The notes: generated by a model from the sequence alone, not told the origin. DNA of 64,000 bases from an uncultured Faecalibacterium sp. (GCA_944386015.1 CALWZK010000077.1:1-64000), one strand, 5' to 3'; positions 26,757 to 36,523 are shown, counted from the first letter of the stretch. Made by a program: numbers and translations.

Positions 26757-27393
26757 AAAACGGAATGAGGCCTCCTACATCTCGCTGCTGGACATGCAGC
26801 GGGTGATGCAGCGGGTGCTCAAGCGCAGCAGTCTGCCTGTCTGGCACACCCTGGGCTTCAATCCCCACATTTATATGACCTTTACCTGCCCGCTGTCCCT
26901 GGGGCAGGAGAGTCTGTGTGAGAGCGTGGATGTCAAAACCGAGGCGGAAAACCCCGATTTCCAGGCCTGGCAGGACAAGCTGAACGCCATCATGCCGGCA
27001 GGCATCCATGTTTTCCGGGTGGAGCCCGCCCGGGACAAGGCCAGCGAGATTGCCTACGCCTGCTACACCATCAGCTACCCGGCGGCAGCCCAGCCCAGGC
27101 TGGAGCAGTACAACGGCCTCACCGAAGCCCTGGTGGAGAAAAAAGGCAAGAAATCCAAAAAGCAGATTGATCTCAAGCAGTACATTCCCGCCCTTGACTG
27201 CCGCACAGAAGGGGAGAAGGTATCCTTTGACGTCTGCCTCCCGGCAGCCCAGGAGCTGAACCTGAACCCTTCGCTGCTGACCGGTTTTCTGGAGCAGCAG
27301 TTGGGCGCATCCGCCGCGGAAGCCTCCATTCTCCGCACCGGCCTGCTGAAGGCGGACAAGACCCCTTTCTGCGCCGGCGGCGGGAATGTCTGA
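26731..27393 (+). CDS. TIGR03936/DUF2344 family protein
   Basis: A 220-residue protein that begins ITVRIWFEKRNEASYISLLD, the conserved start of the DUF2344 family, and contains LGFNPHIYMTF near residue 41. In some organisms this domain is fused to the radical SAM partner, so the two probably work on the same substrate, which is unknown. The start is a TTG with GGAGG at 8 bases inside the upstream gene. A 199-base gap with the rplS promoter and leader follows. Confidence 0.88.
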   Translation: MITVRIWFEKRNEASYISLLDMQRVMQRVLKRSSLPVWHTLGFNPHIYMTFTCPLSLGQESLCESVDVKTEAENPDFQAWQDKLNAIMPAGIHVFRVEPARDKASEIAYACYTISYPAAAQPRLEQYNGLTEALVEKKGKKSKKQIDLKQYIPALDCRTEGEKVSFDVCLPAAQELNLNPSLLTGFLEQQLGASAAEASILRTGLLKADKTPFCAGGGNV

Positions 27394-27441
27394 CTTTCCG
27401 GGAAAACGCAAAATTTTCTGCTGATTTTTTGGCAAAAACGC

Positions 27442-27470
27442 TTGCTTTCCCGGCGGGTTTATGCTATCAT
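27442..27470 (+). promoter_or_regulatory. Promoter of rplS
   Basis: TTGCTT (27442-27447), 17-bp spacer, TATCAT (27465-27470); transcription would begin near 27477, giving a leader of about 116 bases. Confidence 0.78.
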
Positions 27471-27477
27471 AGTTAGG

Positions 27478-27592
27478 CGTTAGTGTCCGCTGAAACCACA
27501 GCGGGGTTAATGACAAACAATCATTAAACGGGCGGTCCTCTGACGGCAGATATGCCGTGTATGAACGTCTAAAACAAATGGAGGATCATCAA
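27478..27592 (+). ncRNA. Candidate L19 autoregulatory leader
   Basis: Three perfect hairpins are visible in the rplS leader: CCGCT/AGCGG (27487-27491 with 27500-27504), TTAATGA/TCATTAA (27507-27513 with 27521-27527) and ACGGCA/TGCCGT (27543-27548 with 27553-27558). Firmicutes rplS genes often carry a structured L19 leader that permits autoregulation; the position fits, but the match to the known family was not tested. Confidence 0.6.
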
Positions 27593-27934
27593 ATGGACGC
27601 ACTGAAGATTATTTCCGAGGGCAGCATCAAGGCTGAGCGCCCCCAGTTCAACGTTGGCGATACCGTTCGCGTGGACGTTCGCATCAAGGAAGGCGAGCGT
27701 GAGCGTATCCAGGCCTTTGAGGGCACCGTCATTGCCAAGAAGCACGGCGGCGTCGCTGAGACCTTTACCGTTCGCCGCGTTGCTTACGGCGTTGGCATCG
27801 AGCGTGTCTTCCCCATCAACAGCCCCTTCGTTGAGAAGGTGACCGTTGTCCGCAAGGGTAAGGTTCGCCGCGCAAAGCTGTACTATCTGCGGAGCCGCAC
27901 CGGCAAAGCTGCCAAGGTCAAGAGCGATATCTGA
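27593..27934 (+). CDS. rplS: 50S ribosomal protein L19
   Basis: L19 sits at the 30S-50S interface. The 114-residue protein has the family motifs [23 protein letters not shown] and [11 protein letters not shown]. The ATG at 27593 gives the standard start [10 protein letters not shown] and follows GGAGG at 8 bases; an upstream in-frame ATG at 27557 lies in the leader and lacks a ribosome site. Codon use is T-ending rich (GCT, CGT), as expected for a highly expressed gene. A strong terminator follows. Confidence 0.98.
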   Translation: MDALKIISEGSIKAERPQFNVGDTVRVDVRIKEGERERIQAFEGTVIAKKHGGVAETFTVRRVAYGVGIERVFPINSPFVEKVTVVRKGKVRRAKLYYLRSRTGKAAKVKSDI

Positions 27935-27970
27935 TCATCCGCGGCCTGTTTGTCAGGCTGGCTGTAAGGG

Positions 27971-27998
27971 AAAAGGGACACTTGTTGTCCCTTTTTTC
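27971..27998 (+). terminator. Terminator after rplS
   Basis: AAGGGACA (27973-27980) pairs with TGTCCCTT (27986-27993), loop CTTGT, in a six-T run ending near 27997. The A-rich 5' flank allows it to work in the other direction as well. Confidence 0.9.
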
Positions 27999-28044
27999 TT
28001 TATCCTTTCACACCCTGCCCCTTTTCGGGGGCGGGGCTGTGTGG

Positions 28045-28050
28045 TACAAT
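28045..28050 (+). promoter_or_regulatory. Probable -10 element of lepB
   Basis: TACAAT at 28045-28050, downstream of the rplS terminator and 36 bases before lepB. The expected -35 position reads TTTTCG, a weak match. Confidence 0.5.
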
Positions 28051-28086
28051 AACAGGGAAAATCGCAACGAATGCGGGGTGTAACAG

Positions 28087-28644
28087 ATGGCAAAGGAAAA
28101 ACATGAAGCAGAGGCGCCCCAGGCGCCGGGGCAGGGTGTGATCGAATGGTACGAAGCGCTGATCTCGGCGCTGGTTGTGATGGTGCTGCTGTTCTCCTTC
28201 TTTTTCCGGATCATCCAGGTGGACGGCGCATCCATGAACCCCACCCTCTGGGATGGGGACAAGCTGATTGTCTGGGGCGCCGGCTATACCCCCAAGCGGG
28301 GCGACATCGTCATTGTGGATGACTACACCACCTACGGCAAGCCCCTGGTCAAGCGGGTGATTGCCAAGGGCGGCGACACCATCTCCATCGACTATACTTC
28401 CGGCACCGTCACCGTCAACGGCGAAGTGCTGCAGGAAGATTATATCGCCGAGCCCACCTATCTGGGCTATGACCTGGAGTTTCCCTATACCGTACCCGAA
28501 GGAGAGCTGTTCCTGATGGGTGACAACCGCAACGCCTCCCTGGACAGCCGGTCCACCAGCATCGGCTGCATCGCGGAGGAGGACATCCTGGGCAAAGTGC
28601 TGTTCTGCTTTTTGCCCCTGGAAGATGCAGGAGTGGTCAAGTGA
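28087..28644 (+). CDS. lepB: Signal peptidase I
   Basis: Removes signal peptides from exported proteins. The 185-residue protein has one N-terminal membrane anchor (about 22-42), then the catalytic serine S49 in GASMNPTL and the catalytic lysine K89 in LVKRVIAKGGD, followed by the GDNRNASLDSR box. It lies between rplS and rbgA, the usual place in Firmicutes. Its stop overlaps the rbgA GTG as GTGA. Confidence 0.96.
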   Translation: MAKEKHEAEAPQAPGQGVIEWYEALISALVVMVLLFSFFFRIIQVDGASMNPTLWDGDKLIVWGAGYTPKRGDIVIVDDYTTYGKPLVKRVIAKGGDTISIDYTSGTVTVNGEVLQEDYIAEPTYLGYDLEFPYTVPEGELFLMGDNRNASLDSRSTSIGCIAEEDILGKVLFCFLPLEDAGVVK

Positions 28645-29552
28645 ACAACGAAGAACTTCAATTTTCCAATCAATACAACATTCAGTGGTTCCCGGGCCAC
28701 ATGGCCCGCACCCTGCGGGTGATGGAGCAGGAAATCCAGCATGTGGACGCCAGCCTGATTTTGCTGGACGCCCGGATTCCACTGTCCAGCCTTAACCCGG
28801 AGATCGAGCGGATCACCGCCCGCAAGCCCCGGCTGTACGCCCTGAACAAGGCGGACCTGGCTGACCCTTCCATCACCGAGGAGTGGATTCGGTATTTCCG
28901 CTCGGCGGACGCCGGCTGTGTGGCCATCAATGCCAAGAGCAAGGGCGGCACGGCAGCGGTTCGCTCTGCCATTGAAAAAGAGCTGGCAGGGCTGCTGGCC
29001 CGACGCCAGGCCCGCGGCATGGGCGGCGCCAAGACCCAGATCATGCTCTGCGGCATCCCCAACGTGGGCAAATCCACCTTCATCAACACCTTTGCCGGTT
29101 CTGTCCGGGCCAAGGCCGCAGACCGCCCCGGCGTCACCAAGGGCAAACAGTGGGTCTCCACCGAGAAGTTTGACCTGCTGGATATGCCCGGCGTTCTGTG
29201 GAAGAAATTTGACTCCAAGACCACCGCTTCCAACCTGGCCTTTATCGGCTCCATCAAGGACGATATCCTGGACGTGGAAGAGCTGGCCATGAACCTGCTG
29301 GACGAAGTCCGCCAGAACTATCCTGACCTGGTGGCCGGCCGGTACAAGCTGGACGCCGAAACCCTGGCACTGCCCCCCTATGAGCTGATGGAAGCCATCG
29401 GCCGCAAGCGAGGCCTGCTGGTGCGGGGCGGCGAGGTGAACACCGAGCGGTGCGCCGTCATGCTGGTGGATGAGTTCCGGGCCTGCAAGTGGGGCCGGAT
29501 CACCCTGGAGCGCCCGCCCCGCCGGGAAGCAGGGGAGGACATCGAGGAATGA
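28641..29552 (+). CDS. rbgA: Ribosome biogenesis GTPase RbgA (YlqF)
   Basis: RbgA is needed for late assembly of the 50S subunit. The 303-residue protein shows the circularly permuted GTPase order: G4 NKAD at 69-72, G1 GIPNVGKS at 138-145, G3 DMPG at 181-184, with a C-terminal RNA-binding domain. The GTG start forms a GTGA overlap with lepB, and its own stop forms ATGA with rnhB. Confidence 0.96.
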   Translation: MNNEELQFSNQYNIQWFPGHMARTLRVMEQEIQHVDASLILLDARIPLSSLNPEIERITARKPRLYALNKADLADPSITEEWIRYFRSADAGCVAINAKSKGGTAAVRSAIEKELAGLLARRQARGMGGAKTQIMLCGIPNVGKSTFINTFAGSVRAKAADRPGVTKGKQWVSTEKFDLLDMPGVLWKKFDSKTTASNLAFIGSIKDDILDVEELAMNLLDEVRQNYPDLVAGRYKLDAETLALPPYELMEAIGRKRGLLVRGGEVNTERCAVMLVDEFRACKWGRITLERPPRREAGEDIEE

Positions 29553-30193
29553 AACGCCGGACCGATGAGGAAATCTCCCAGCCTCTCTATGCCTACGACG
29601 ACGCTGTCCGGGCAGCCAATGGCTGCTTTGCCGGCGTGGATGAGGCAGGCCGGGGCCCGCTGTGCGGCCCGGTCTGCGTAGCCGCATGCATCCTTGACCC
29701 CACCAGGCCTGTCTGGGGGATCAATGACTCCAAAAAGCTGACCGAGAAAAAGCGGGAAGCCCTTTTTGCCGAGATCAAGGAGAAGGCTCTGGCCTACAGC
29801 ATTGTCTTTGTGGGGCCTGAGATCATCGACCGGGACAACATCCTGCAGGCCACCATGGGCGGCATGCGGGAAGCCGTGGAGAAACTGGAGATCACCCCCA
29901 ACCTGGTGCTGGTGGACGGCAACCGCTGCCCCGGTGGGCTGGCCATGCCGGCCCAGCCGGTGGTCAAGGGAGATGCCACCAGCGCCAGCATCGGCGCAGC
30001 ATCCATTCTGGCCAAGGTAAGCCGGGATCACTATATGCTGGAGCTGGACCGGCAGTATCCCCAGTATCAGCTGGCCAAGCACAAGGGGTATCCCACCAAG
30101 CTCCACTATGAGCTGATTGCCCAGTATGGCATCCAGCCCTTCTACCGCCGCAGCTTTTTGAAAAAGCAGGGCTACTGGCCGGAGGACCGGTGA
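29549..30193 (+). CDS. rnhB: Ribonuclease HII
   Basis: Cuts RNA in RNA-DNA hybrids, including single ribonucleotides in DNA. The 214-residue protein has the catalytic pair D31-E32 in [14 protein letters not shown], the LVDGN segment and the [14 protein letters not shown] motif. The ATG at 29549 overlaps the rbgA stop as ATGA with GAGGA just upstream; a longer in-frame start inside rbgA is not needed. Confidence 0.96.
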   Translation: MKRRTDEEISQPLYAYDDAVRAANGCFAGVDEAGRGPLCGPVCVAACILDPTRPVWGINDSKKLTEKKREALFAEIKEKALAYSIVFVGPEIIDRDNILQATMGGMREAVEKLEITPNLVLVDGNRCPGGLAMPAQPVVKGDATSASIGAASILAKVSRDHYMLELDRQYPQYQLAKHKGYPTKLHYELIAQYGIQPFYRRSFLKKQGYWPEDR

Positions 30194-30567
30194 TGGACCG
30201 GGCCGAAACAGGCCGGCGGGGCGAGCGGGCAGCAGCCCGGTATTATATCCAGCAGGGCTGCACCCTTCTGGAGCACAACTACCGGATTCGGGAAGGGGAG
30301 GTCGACCTGATCCTCCGGGACCCGGAAGGCGTCCTCATTATGTGCGAGGTGAAAACCCGCACCAATCCGAACGCTGTGTGCCGCCCGTCCAACTCGGTGA
30401 CCAAAGCCAAGCAGCGCCGCCTGATCCTGGCGGCTTCCTCTTATCTGCAGCAGACCGGCCAGAGCGAAGCTTTTACCCGGTTTGATGTGGCAGAGGTAAC
30501 CCCTCTTGACAGCGGCCGCTGGATCGTACATATTATAAAAAGTGCATTTGACGCAAGCGAATCATAA
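30193..30567 (+). CDS. yraN: YraN/UPF0102 family nuclease-like protein
   Basis: A 124-residue protein of the UPF0102 family with a PD-(D/E)xK-like core (GEVDLILRDPEGVLIMCEVKTR, with the D, E and K in place). The family is predicted to be a nuclease linked to recombination or repair, but its role is not established. The ATG at 30193 shares a base with the rnhB TGA and has GGAGG at 7 bases; a GTG one codon earlier is the alternative. Gene order rnhB-yraN is conserved in many Firmicutes. Confidence 0.9.
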   Translation: MDRAETGRRGERAAARYYIQQGCTLLEHNYRIREGEVDLILRDPEGVLIMCEVKTRTNPNAVCRPSNSVTKAKQRRLILAASSYLQQTGQSEAFTRFDVAEVTPLDSGRWIVHIIKSAFDASES

Positions 30568-30600
30568 ACACCAAGCAGGACTGAAAAGGAGCGATGGAAC

Positions 30601-32061
30601 ATGCAGTTTTTCAGCACGAGAGACACCAGCCGTCACGTGACCTCCTCGGAGGCCATTGTCCAGGGCCTGTCGGAGGAGGGCGGCCTGTTTGTGCCTGAGT
30701 CCTTCCCCCAGGTGGATGCCCGGTCCATCTGCCAGCTGGACTATCCGGCCATGGCGGCCGCCGTCCTCAAGGAATACCTGACCGACTATGATCCGGTCTT
30801 CCTGGCTCAGGCCGCAGCCCGGACCTACGGCGAAGCCTTTGGCGGCAAGGCCGGCTATCTGGCACCGGTGGAAGGGGACACCTGGTCTCTGGAGCTGTGG
30901 CACGGTCCCACCTGTGCTTTCAAGGATTACGCACTGCAGCTGATGCCCAAGCTGTTGGTGGAGGCCAAGCGCAACCTGCACCACACCGAGAAAACCCTGA
31001 TCCTGGTGGCCACCAGCGGCGATACTGGCAAGGCCGCCCTGGACGGCTACCACGACATTCCCGGGGTGGAGATTGCGGTGTTCTATCCCACCGGCGGCAC
31101 CAGCGAAATCCAGCGCCTCCAGATGGCCACCCAGGAGGGTGCCAACGTGACTGTTTATGCAGTGCGGGGCAACTTTGACGATGCACAGACCGGCGTCAAG
31201 CGGGTCTTTGCAGACAAGGCCATTGCCGCCCAGCTGGCTGAACGGAACATCCACCTGTCCAGCGCCAACTCCATCAACTGGGGCCGCCTGGTGCCGCAGA
31301 TTGTCTATTACTTTGCTGCCTATGCCCAGCTGGTCAAGGCAGGGAAGGTCTCTTTCGGCCAGGAAGTGGATTTCTGCGTTCCCACCGGCAACTTCGGCGA
31401 CATTCTGGCCGGCTATTACGCCAAGCGGATGGGTCTGCCGGTCGGCCGTCTGGTCTGCGCATCCAACAAGAACAACGTCCTGACCGACTTCCTGCGCACC
31501 GGCACCTATACTGCCAAACGGACCTTCTATAAAACCACTTCTCCCAGCATGGACATTCTGGTGTCCTCCAACCTGGAGCGCCTGCTGTTCCATGTGACCG
31601 GCAGCGACACCGAGGTGGCCGCTCTGATGGACCGCCTGAACAAAGAGGGGAGCTACACTGTCCGCCCCGAGACGCTGGCAGCCATCCAGGAGACCTTCTC
31701 CTGCGGCTATGCCGAGGAGGACCAGGTGGCCCAGGAAATTCGCACCCGCTGGGAGCGGGACGGCTATCTCTGCGATACCCACACCGCCGTGGCCTTCCAT
31801 GTGGCCCGGGAGAGCAAGCGGGATGGGGTGCCGATGGTGGTTCTGTCCACCGCATCGCCCTTCAAGTTCCCCCGGAGCGTGCTGGCCGCACTGGGCCACG
31901 CCGCACCTGAGAACGACTTTGAGGCCATGCAGGTTCTGGAGCAGGTCACCAGCCGCACCGCCCCTGCCAGCCTTGCCGGCCTGCGGCAGAAGGCCGAGCG
32001 CTTTGACGCCGTCATCGATCCCGGTGAAATTGCCGGCGTGGCGCTGAGCTATCAGGAATAA
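30601..32061 (+). CDS. thrC: Threonine synthase
   Basis: Pyridoxal-phosphate enzyme converting O-phosphohomoserine to threonine. The 486-residue protein has the class with an N-terminal extension (STRDTSRHVTSSEAI) and the PLP lysine K108 in CAFKDYALQL; the phosphate-binding ATSGDTGKAA follows near 137. AAAAGGAG lies 9 bases before the ATG. The other threonine genes are not in the window. Confidence 0.95.
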   Translation: MQFFSTRDTSRHVTSSEAIVQGLSEEGGLFVPESFPQVDARSICQLDYPAMAAAVLKEYLTDYDPVFLAQAAARTYGEAFGGKAGYLAPVEGDTWSLELWHGPTCAFKDYALQLMPKLLVEAKRNLHHTEKTLILVATSGDTGKAALDGYHDIPGVEIAVFYPTGGTSEIQRLQMATQEGANVTVYAVRGNFDDAQTGVKRVFADKAIAAQLAERNIHLSSANSINWGRLVPQIVYYFAAYAQLVKAGKVSFGQEVDFCVPTGNFGDILAGYYAKRMGLPVGRLVCASNKNNVLTDFLRTGTYTAKRTFYKTTSPSMDILVSSNLERLLFHVTGSDTEVAALMDRLNKEGSYTVRPETLAAIQETFSCGYAEEDQVAQEIRTRWERDGYLCDTHTAVAFHVARESKRDGVPMVVLSTASPFKFPRSVLAALGHAAPENDFEAMQVLEQVTSRTAPASLAGLRQKAERFDAVIDPGEIAGVALSYQE

Positions 32062-32082
32062 AAACTAGAACAGGAGAAACCA

Positions 32083-32766
32083 ATGGCACTTTTTGTGCTG
32101 GGCGACCCCCATCTTTCGCTGGGCGGTGCAAAGCCCATGGATGTGTTTCCGGGTTGGGACGGCTATGTGGAGAAACTGGAAGCCAACTGGCGCAAGCTGG
32201 TGAAGCCCCAGGATACGGTGGTTCTGGCAGGGGATATCAGCTGGGCCATGCGCCTGACGGATACCCGCAGGGACTTTGCCTTTCTTAATGGCCTGCCGGG
32301 CCAAAAACTCCTGATGAAGGGCAACCACGACTATTGGTGGTCCACCGCCAACAAAATGAACGCTTTCTTTCAGTCCGAGGGGTTCGACACCCTCCATCTG
32401 CTGCACAACAATTCCTACACAGTGGATGGATACGCCCTGTGCGGAACCCGGGGCTGGCTGTTTGACGTGGGGGAGCCCCACGACGAAAAAGTGATGAACC
32501 GGGAGATCGGCCGCCTGCGGCTGAGCCTGGAGGCTGCCGAGCCGGGGAAAGAGAAACTGGTGTTTCTCCACTACCCGCCGGTTTACACCGGGGCCGACGC
32601 CCCCGAGATCGTGGCTGTCCTGAAGGAGTACGGGATTCAGCGGTGTTTTTACGCGCACCTTCACGGCAAAGCCCTGCGCTTTGCGGTTCAAGGCGAGGTG
32701 GACGGCATCCGTTATAAGCTGGTCAGCGCCGATGGATTGCGCTTTTGTCCGTATAAAATCACATGA
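32083..32766 (+). CDS. Metallophosphoesterase
   Basis: A 227-residue calcineurin-type phosphoesterase with all metal motifs: GDPHLS (D8, H10), AGDISW near residue 50, GNHD near 85, and FLHYPP and AHLHG toward the C terminus. This small family is common in clostridia; its substrate is unknown. It follows thrC by 21 bases with an AGGAGA ribosome site and is probably co-transcribed with it. Confidence 0.88.
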   Translation: MALFVLGDPHLSLGGAKPMDVFPGWDGYVEKLEANWRKLVKPQDTVVLAGDISWAMRLTDTRRDFAFLNGLPGQKLLMKGNHDYWWSTANKMNAFFQSEGFDTLHLLHNNSYTVDGYALCGTRGWLFDVGEPHDEKVMNREIGRLRLSLEAAEPGKEKLVFLHYPPVYTGADAPEIVAVLKEYGIQRCFYAHLHGKALRFAVQGEVDGIRYKLVSADGLRFCPYKIT

Positions 32767-32836
32767 CGCAGCCCGGAAAACCAGGAGAAATTCCCAAAAT
32801 GTGAAAAAACAGCTGGCTTTTATGCAGCGAACGTGT

Positions 32837-32842
32837 TATAAT
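32837..32842 (+). promoter_or_regulatory. Probable -10 element of tig
   Basis: Perfect TATAAT at 32837-32842; the -35 position (TGGCTT, 32814-32819) is weak. The 130-base leader contains a hairpin with CCAAAGGCGC (32869-32878) pairing with GCGCC and TTTGG (32881-32890, one extra base). Confidence 0.6.
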
Positions 32843-32971
32843 AAACGCTGACGCGATTGTCGTACCCAAAGGCGCGTGCGCCGTTTGGAAACAGAAGATG
32901 GGCGCGCGGCGCAGATGCGGGGAGAGGAATCCTCTGCCCCAGCACCAATTTTTGAGCGGAGGAAAATCAAA

Positions 32972-34291
32972 ATGAATCTTATCAAGTGTGAAAAGCTCGA
33001 GAAGAGCATGGCAGAACTGCAGTTCTCGATTGATGCCGAGACCTATAAGAACGAAGTGCTGAAGGTCTTCAAGACCGAGGGCAAGAAGTACACCGTCCAG
33101 GGCTTCCGCAAGGGCAAGGCCCCCCGTCACCTGATCGAGCGGATGTATGGTCCCGATGTGTTCACCTACGACGCCATCAACAACCTGTTCCCGGCTGAGT
33201 TCGAGGCTGCCGTCAAGGCTGCCGGCATCGAGGCTGTGGGCCGTCCCGAGGTTACCGTTGATTCTGCCAGCGATGACCAGGGCGCAACCCTGACCGTCAA
33301 GGTCGCCGTCAAGCCCGAAGTCAAGCTGGGCGCTTATTCCGGTTTGACCGTGGAGAAGACGGTCCATACTGTGCAGGAGTCTGCTGTGGACGCTGAGCTC
33401 AAGCGTGTGCAGGAGCGCAACGCCCGCGAGCTGACCCGTGAGGGCGCTGCCCAGAACGGCGATATCGTTGATATCGACTTCGAAGGCTTTGTGGACGGCG
33501 TCGCATTCGAGGGCGGCAAGGCTGAGCACTACAGCCTGACCCTGGGCAGCGGCAGCTTCATCCCCGGCTTCGAGGATCAGGTCGTGGGCCACTCCGCCGG
33601 CGATGAGTTCGACGTGAACGTCACCTTCCCCGAGGAGTATCAGGCTTCTGAGCTGGCTGGCAAGCCCGCCGTCTTCAAGATCAAGCTGCACGAGGTCAAG
33701 TACAAGGAACTGCCCGCTCTGGATGACGAGCTGGCCAAGGATTGCTCCGAGTACGACACCCTGGAGGAGTTCAAGGATTCCATCCGCAAGTCCAACCAGG
33801 AGCAGCTGAACAAGCAGGACGACCTGGCTGTTGAGAATGCTTTGGTGGATCAGGTCATCGCAGGCATGGAGGCTGAGATTCCCCAGGCCATGTACGATGT
33901 CCGGATGGACGAGCTGGTCAACGACTTTGCTTTCCGTGTGGAGCAGCAGGGCCTGAACCTGGACACCTACCTGAAGTATATGGGCCAGACCATGGAGCAG
34001 TTCCGTGCTTCCTTCATGCCCCAGGCTGAGAAGCAGGTCAAGATCCGTCTGGCTCTGGAGGCTGTCGCTGCAGCTGAGAACATCACCGCTTCCGAGGAGG
34101 ATGTCAACGCTGAGATCAAGCGCATTGCCGACCAGTACAAGATGGAGGAGGACAAGGTCCGCGAGCTGGTCAATATGGACGAGCTGAAGAAGGATCTGGC
34201 TGTCAATAAGGCCATCGACTTCATCAAGAGCCACGCCAATATCGTGGAGAAGGCCGCTGAGGCCGAAGAGAAGGCTGCCGACGCTGAGTAA
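32972..34291 (+). CDS. tig: Trigger factor
   Basis: Ribosome-bound chaperone and prolyl isomerase. The 439-residue protein has the N-terminal ribosome-binding domain with the signature GFRKGKAPRHLIE near residue 43, the FKBP-type isomerase domain (about 155-240) and the helical C-terminal chaperone domain ending in an acidic alanine-rich tail. The ATG at 32972 follows GGAGG at 9 bases; an open frame 32 codons upstream is leader. It is followed by clpP and clpX, a classic protein-quality-control arrangement. Confidence 0.97.
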   Translation: MNLIKCEKLEKSMAELQFSIDAETYKNEVLKVFKTEGKKYTVQGFRKGKAPRHLIERMYGPDVFTYDAINNLFPAEFEAAVKAAGIEAVGRPEVTVDSASDDQGATLTVKVAVKPEVKLGAYSGLTVEKTVHTVQESAVDAELKRVQERNARELTREGAAQNGDIVDIDFEGFVDGVAFEGGKAEHYSLTLGSGSFIPGFEDQVVGHSAGDEFDVNVTFPEEYQASELAGKPAVFKIKLHEVKYKELPALDDELAKDCSEYDTLEEFKDSIRKSNQEQLNKQDDLAVENALVDQVIAGMEAEIPQAMYDVRMDELVNDFAFRVEQQGLNLDTYLKYMGQTMEQFRASFMPQAEKQVKIRLALEAVAAAENITASEEDVNAEIKRIADQYKMEEDKVRELVNMDELKKDLAVNKAIDFIKSHANIVEKAAEAEEKAADAE

Positions 34292-34358
34292 TCGCTGTCG
34301 GTGAGCTGAGCCAGGGCAGGAAAGCGCCGGCGGCGCGCTGCCCGCGCACATGTTGTTG

Positions 34359-34404
34359 AAATTGACCGATGCGGCGGTTTTTTGGATGTCGCATCGGTCA
34401 ATTT
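34359..34404. repeat. 15-bp perfect inverted repeat between tig and clpP
   Basis: AAATTGACCGATGCG (34359-34373) is exactly complementary to CGCATCGGTCAATTT (34390-34404), with a 16-base loop containing six T. It is not followed by a T tract on the plus strand. It may be a read-through-limiting hairpin, a regulatory site or a transposon-derived relic; see findings. Confidence 0.75.
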
Positions 34405-34449
34405 TGCAAAAATAGCGAATCAAATTCGATTTTCAGGAGGCGAACTGTT

Positions 34450-35049
34450 ATGAGTTTTGTTCCTTATGTTGTAGAACAGACGGCCCACGGAGAGCGCTCT
34501 TACGATATTTTCTCCCGTCTGCTGAACGACCGCATCATCGTCCTGAGCGAGGACGTCAACGATACCTCCGCCAGCCTGGTGGTTGCCCAGCTGCTGTACC
34601 TCGAGGGGCAGGACCCGGACAAGGACATCAGCCTGTATATCAACAGCCCCGGTGGTTCCATCAGCGCAGGCATGGCCATCCATGACACCATGCACTATAT
34701 CAAGTGCGATGTTTCCACCATCTGCATGGGCATGGCTGCTTCGATGGGCGCATTCCTGCTGGCCAGCGGCACCAAGGGCAAGCGCTTTGCGCTGCCCAAC
34801 TCGGAGATCCTGATCCATCAGCCTCTGATCGCCGGCGGGCAGGGCGGCGGCCTCTCGGGCCAGGCCACCGACATCAAGATTCATGCTGACCACATCGTTT
34901 ACCTGCGCGACAAGATCAATGGTCTGCTCAGCGAGTACACCGGCCAGCCCATCGAGCGGGTCCGGGAGGACACCGAGCGGGACAACTATATGACCGCTCT
35001 GCAGGCCAAGGAGTACGGCCTGGTGGACCAGGTGATTACCACACGCTGA
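34450..35049 (+). CDS. clpP: ATP-dependent Clp protease proteolytic subunit
   Basis: The 199-residue ClpP has catalytic serine S98 ([11 protein letters not shown]) and histidine H123 (ILIHQP) and forms the tetradecameric chamber served by ClpX, encoded next. The ATG at 34450 follows AGGAGG at 10 bases; an open frame reaching 34369 would run through the upstream hairpin and is rejected. Confidence 0.97.
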   Translation: MSFVPYVVEQTAHGERSYDIFSRLLNDRIIVLSEDVNDTSASLVVAQLLYLEGQDPDKDISLYINSPGGSISAGMAIHDTMHYIKCDVSTICMGMAASMGAFLLASGTKGKRFALPNSEILIHQPLIAGGQGGGLSGQATDIKIHADHIVYLRDKINGLLSEYTGQPIERVREDTERDNYMTALQAKEYGLVDQVITTR

Positions 35050-35094
35050 ACCACTGGCTGAGCGCAGAAACGCACAAAAAAGGAAAGTACAGCT

Positions 35095-36426
35095 ATGGCA
35101 AATAACAATTCCGGCAGAGATAAAAACGAAAAGGATCTTGTCTGCAGCTTCTGCGGCAAGCATCAGGATGAAGTCGAGCGGATGATCATCGGGCCCGGCG
35201 TCAATATCTGCAGCGAGTGCATCAACCTGTGCTACGATCTGCTGGGGGAGAAGCCGGACCGTTCCAGCGGCAACCGCCCCAACCGGGGCGGCGCCCCCAA
35301 TGCCCGGGCCCGGATGCAGCCTGCTGCTCCTGCCCAGATCAACATCATGACCCCCGAGGAAATCAAGGACGGTCTGGACCAGTATGTCATCGGCCAGGAT
35401 GAGGCCAAGCGGGTCCTGTCTGTCTCGGTGTACAACCACTACAAGCGGATCATGAGCGGGAAGGGGAATGACGTAGAGCTGCAGAAGTCCAACGTGCTGC
35501 TGCTGGGTCCCTCCGGCGTGGGCAAGACCCTGCTGGCCCAGACCCTGGCCCGGATGCTGGGCGTTCCCTTCGCCATTGCAGACGCCACCACCCTGACCGA
35601 GGCCGGCTATGTAGGCGAGGACGTGGAAAACATCCTGCTCAAGCTGATTCAGGCGGCAGATTTCGATGTGCAGCGGGCCCAGATCGGCATCATCTACATC
35701 GATGAGATCGACAAGATCACCCGCAAGAGTGAGAACCCCTCCATCACCCGTGATGTGGGCGGCGAGGGCGTCCAGCAGGCTCTGCTGAAAATCCTGGAGG
35801 GCACCGTCAGCAACGTCCCGCCCCAGGGCGGCCGCAAGCACCCCCAGCAGGAGTTCATCCAGATTGACACCACCAACATCCTGTTCATCTGCGGCGGCGC
35901 CTTTGACGGGCTGGACAAATACATCCAGCGCCGCACCGACAATTCTGCGCTGGGCTTCGGCAGCACCCTGAAGGACAACTCCTCGGAGGCCCAGAAAGCC
36001 CTGCTGCGGAAGGTGGAGCCCCACGACCTGGTGAAGTTCGGCCTGATTCCCGAACTGATCGGCCGTCTGCCGGTCATCACCGTTCTGGATGACCTGGACG
36101 AGGACACCCTGGTCCGGGTTCTGAAAGAGCCCAAGAACAGCCTGGTCAAGCAGTACAAAGCACTGCTGGGCATGGACAACGTGGACCTGGTCTTTACCGA
36201 TGCAGCCCTGCGGGCCATCGCCCGCAAGACCATCGAGCGCAAGACCGGTGCCCGGGGCCTGCGCAGCGTGATGGAAAACCTGCTGATGCCGGTGATGTAC
36301 GCTGTTCCCAGCGATGCCACCATTATCCGGGTCACCATCGACGAGGATACTGTGGAGGGCGGCGAACCCCACATGGAGTACGGCGCCGTCCGCAAGCGCT
36401 ATAAGAATCAGATCTCGGTGAGCTGA
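35095..36426 (+). CDS. clpX: ATP-dependent Clp protease ATPase ClpX
   Basis: AAA+ unfoldase that feeds ClpP. The 443-residue protein has the N-terminal C4 zinc domain (C17, C20, C39, C42), Walker A GPSGVGKT at 138-145, Walker [11 protein letters not shown] and the pore-loop/IGF-type region. The linker after the zinc domain is somewhat long and rich in N/P/A. It is 45 bases downstream of clpP and ends at a strong terminator. Confidence 0.98.
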   Translation: MANNNSGRDKNEKDLVCSFCGKHQDEVERMIIGPGVNICSECINLCYDLLGEKPDRSSGNRPNRGGAPNARARMQPAAPAQINIMTPEEIKDGLDQYVIGQDEAKRVLSVSVYNHYKRIMSGKGNDVELQKSNVLLLGPSGVGKTLLAQTLARMLGVPFAIADATTLTEAGYVGEDVENILLKLIQAADFDVQRAQIGIIYIDEIDKITRKSENPSITRDVGGEGVQQALLKILEGTVSNVPPQGGRKHPQQEFIQIDTTNILFICGGAFDGLDKYIQRRTDNSALGFGSTLKDNSSEAQKALLRKVEPHDLVKFGLIPELIGRLPVITVLDDLDEDTLVRVLKEPKNSLVKQYKALLGMDNVDLVFTDAALRAIARKTIERKTGARGLRSVMENLLMPVMYAVPSDATIIRVTIDEDTVEGGEPHMEYGAVRKRYKNQISVS

Positions 36427-36442
36427 GGTTTGCCGGATTTTG

Positions 36443-36482
36443 GCCCGGCCGGGGGAGCAGAACCCCCCGGTTGGGCTTTTTT
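36443..36482 (+). terminator. Terminator after clpX
   Basis: A long GC stem, 36443-36455 with 36463-36476 (loop AGCAGAA, minor mismatches), is followed by six T. Confidence 0.93.
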
Positions 36483-36494
36483 CATCCGAAATTC

Positions 36495-36523
36495 TTGTTT
36501 CTCACCAGAAAGTGTACTATAAT
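36495..36523 (+). promoter_or_regulatory. Promoter of the aminotransferase gene
   Basis: TTGTTT (36495-36500), 17-bp spacer, perfect TATAAT (36518-36523); the same element pair as before miaB. Confidence 0.78.
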
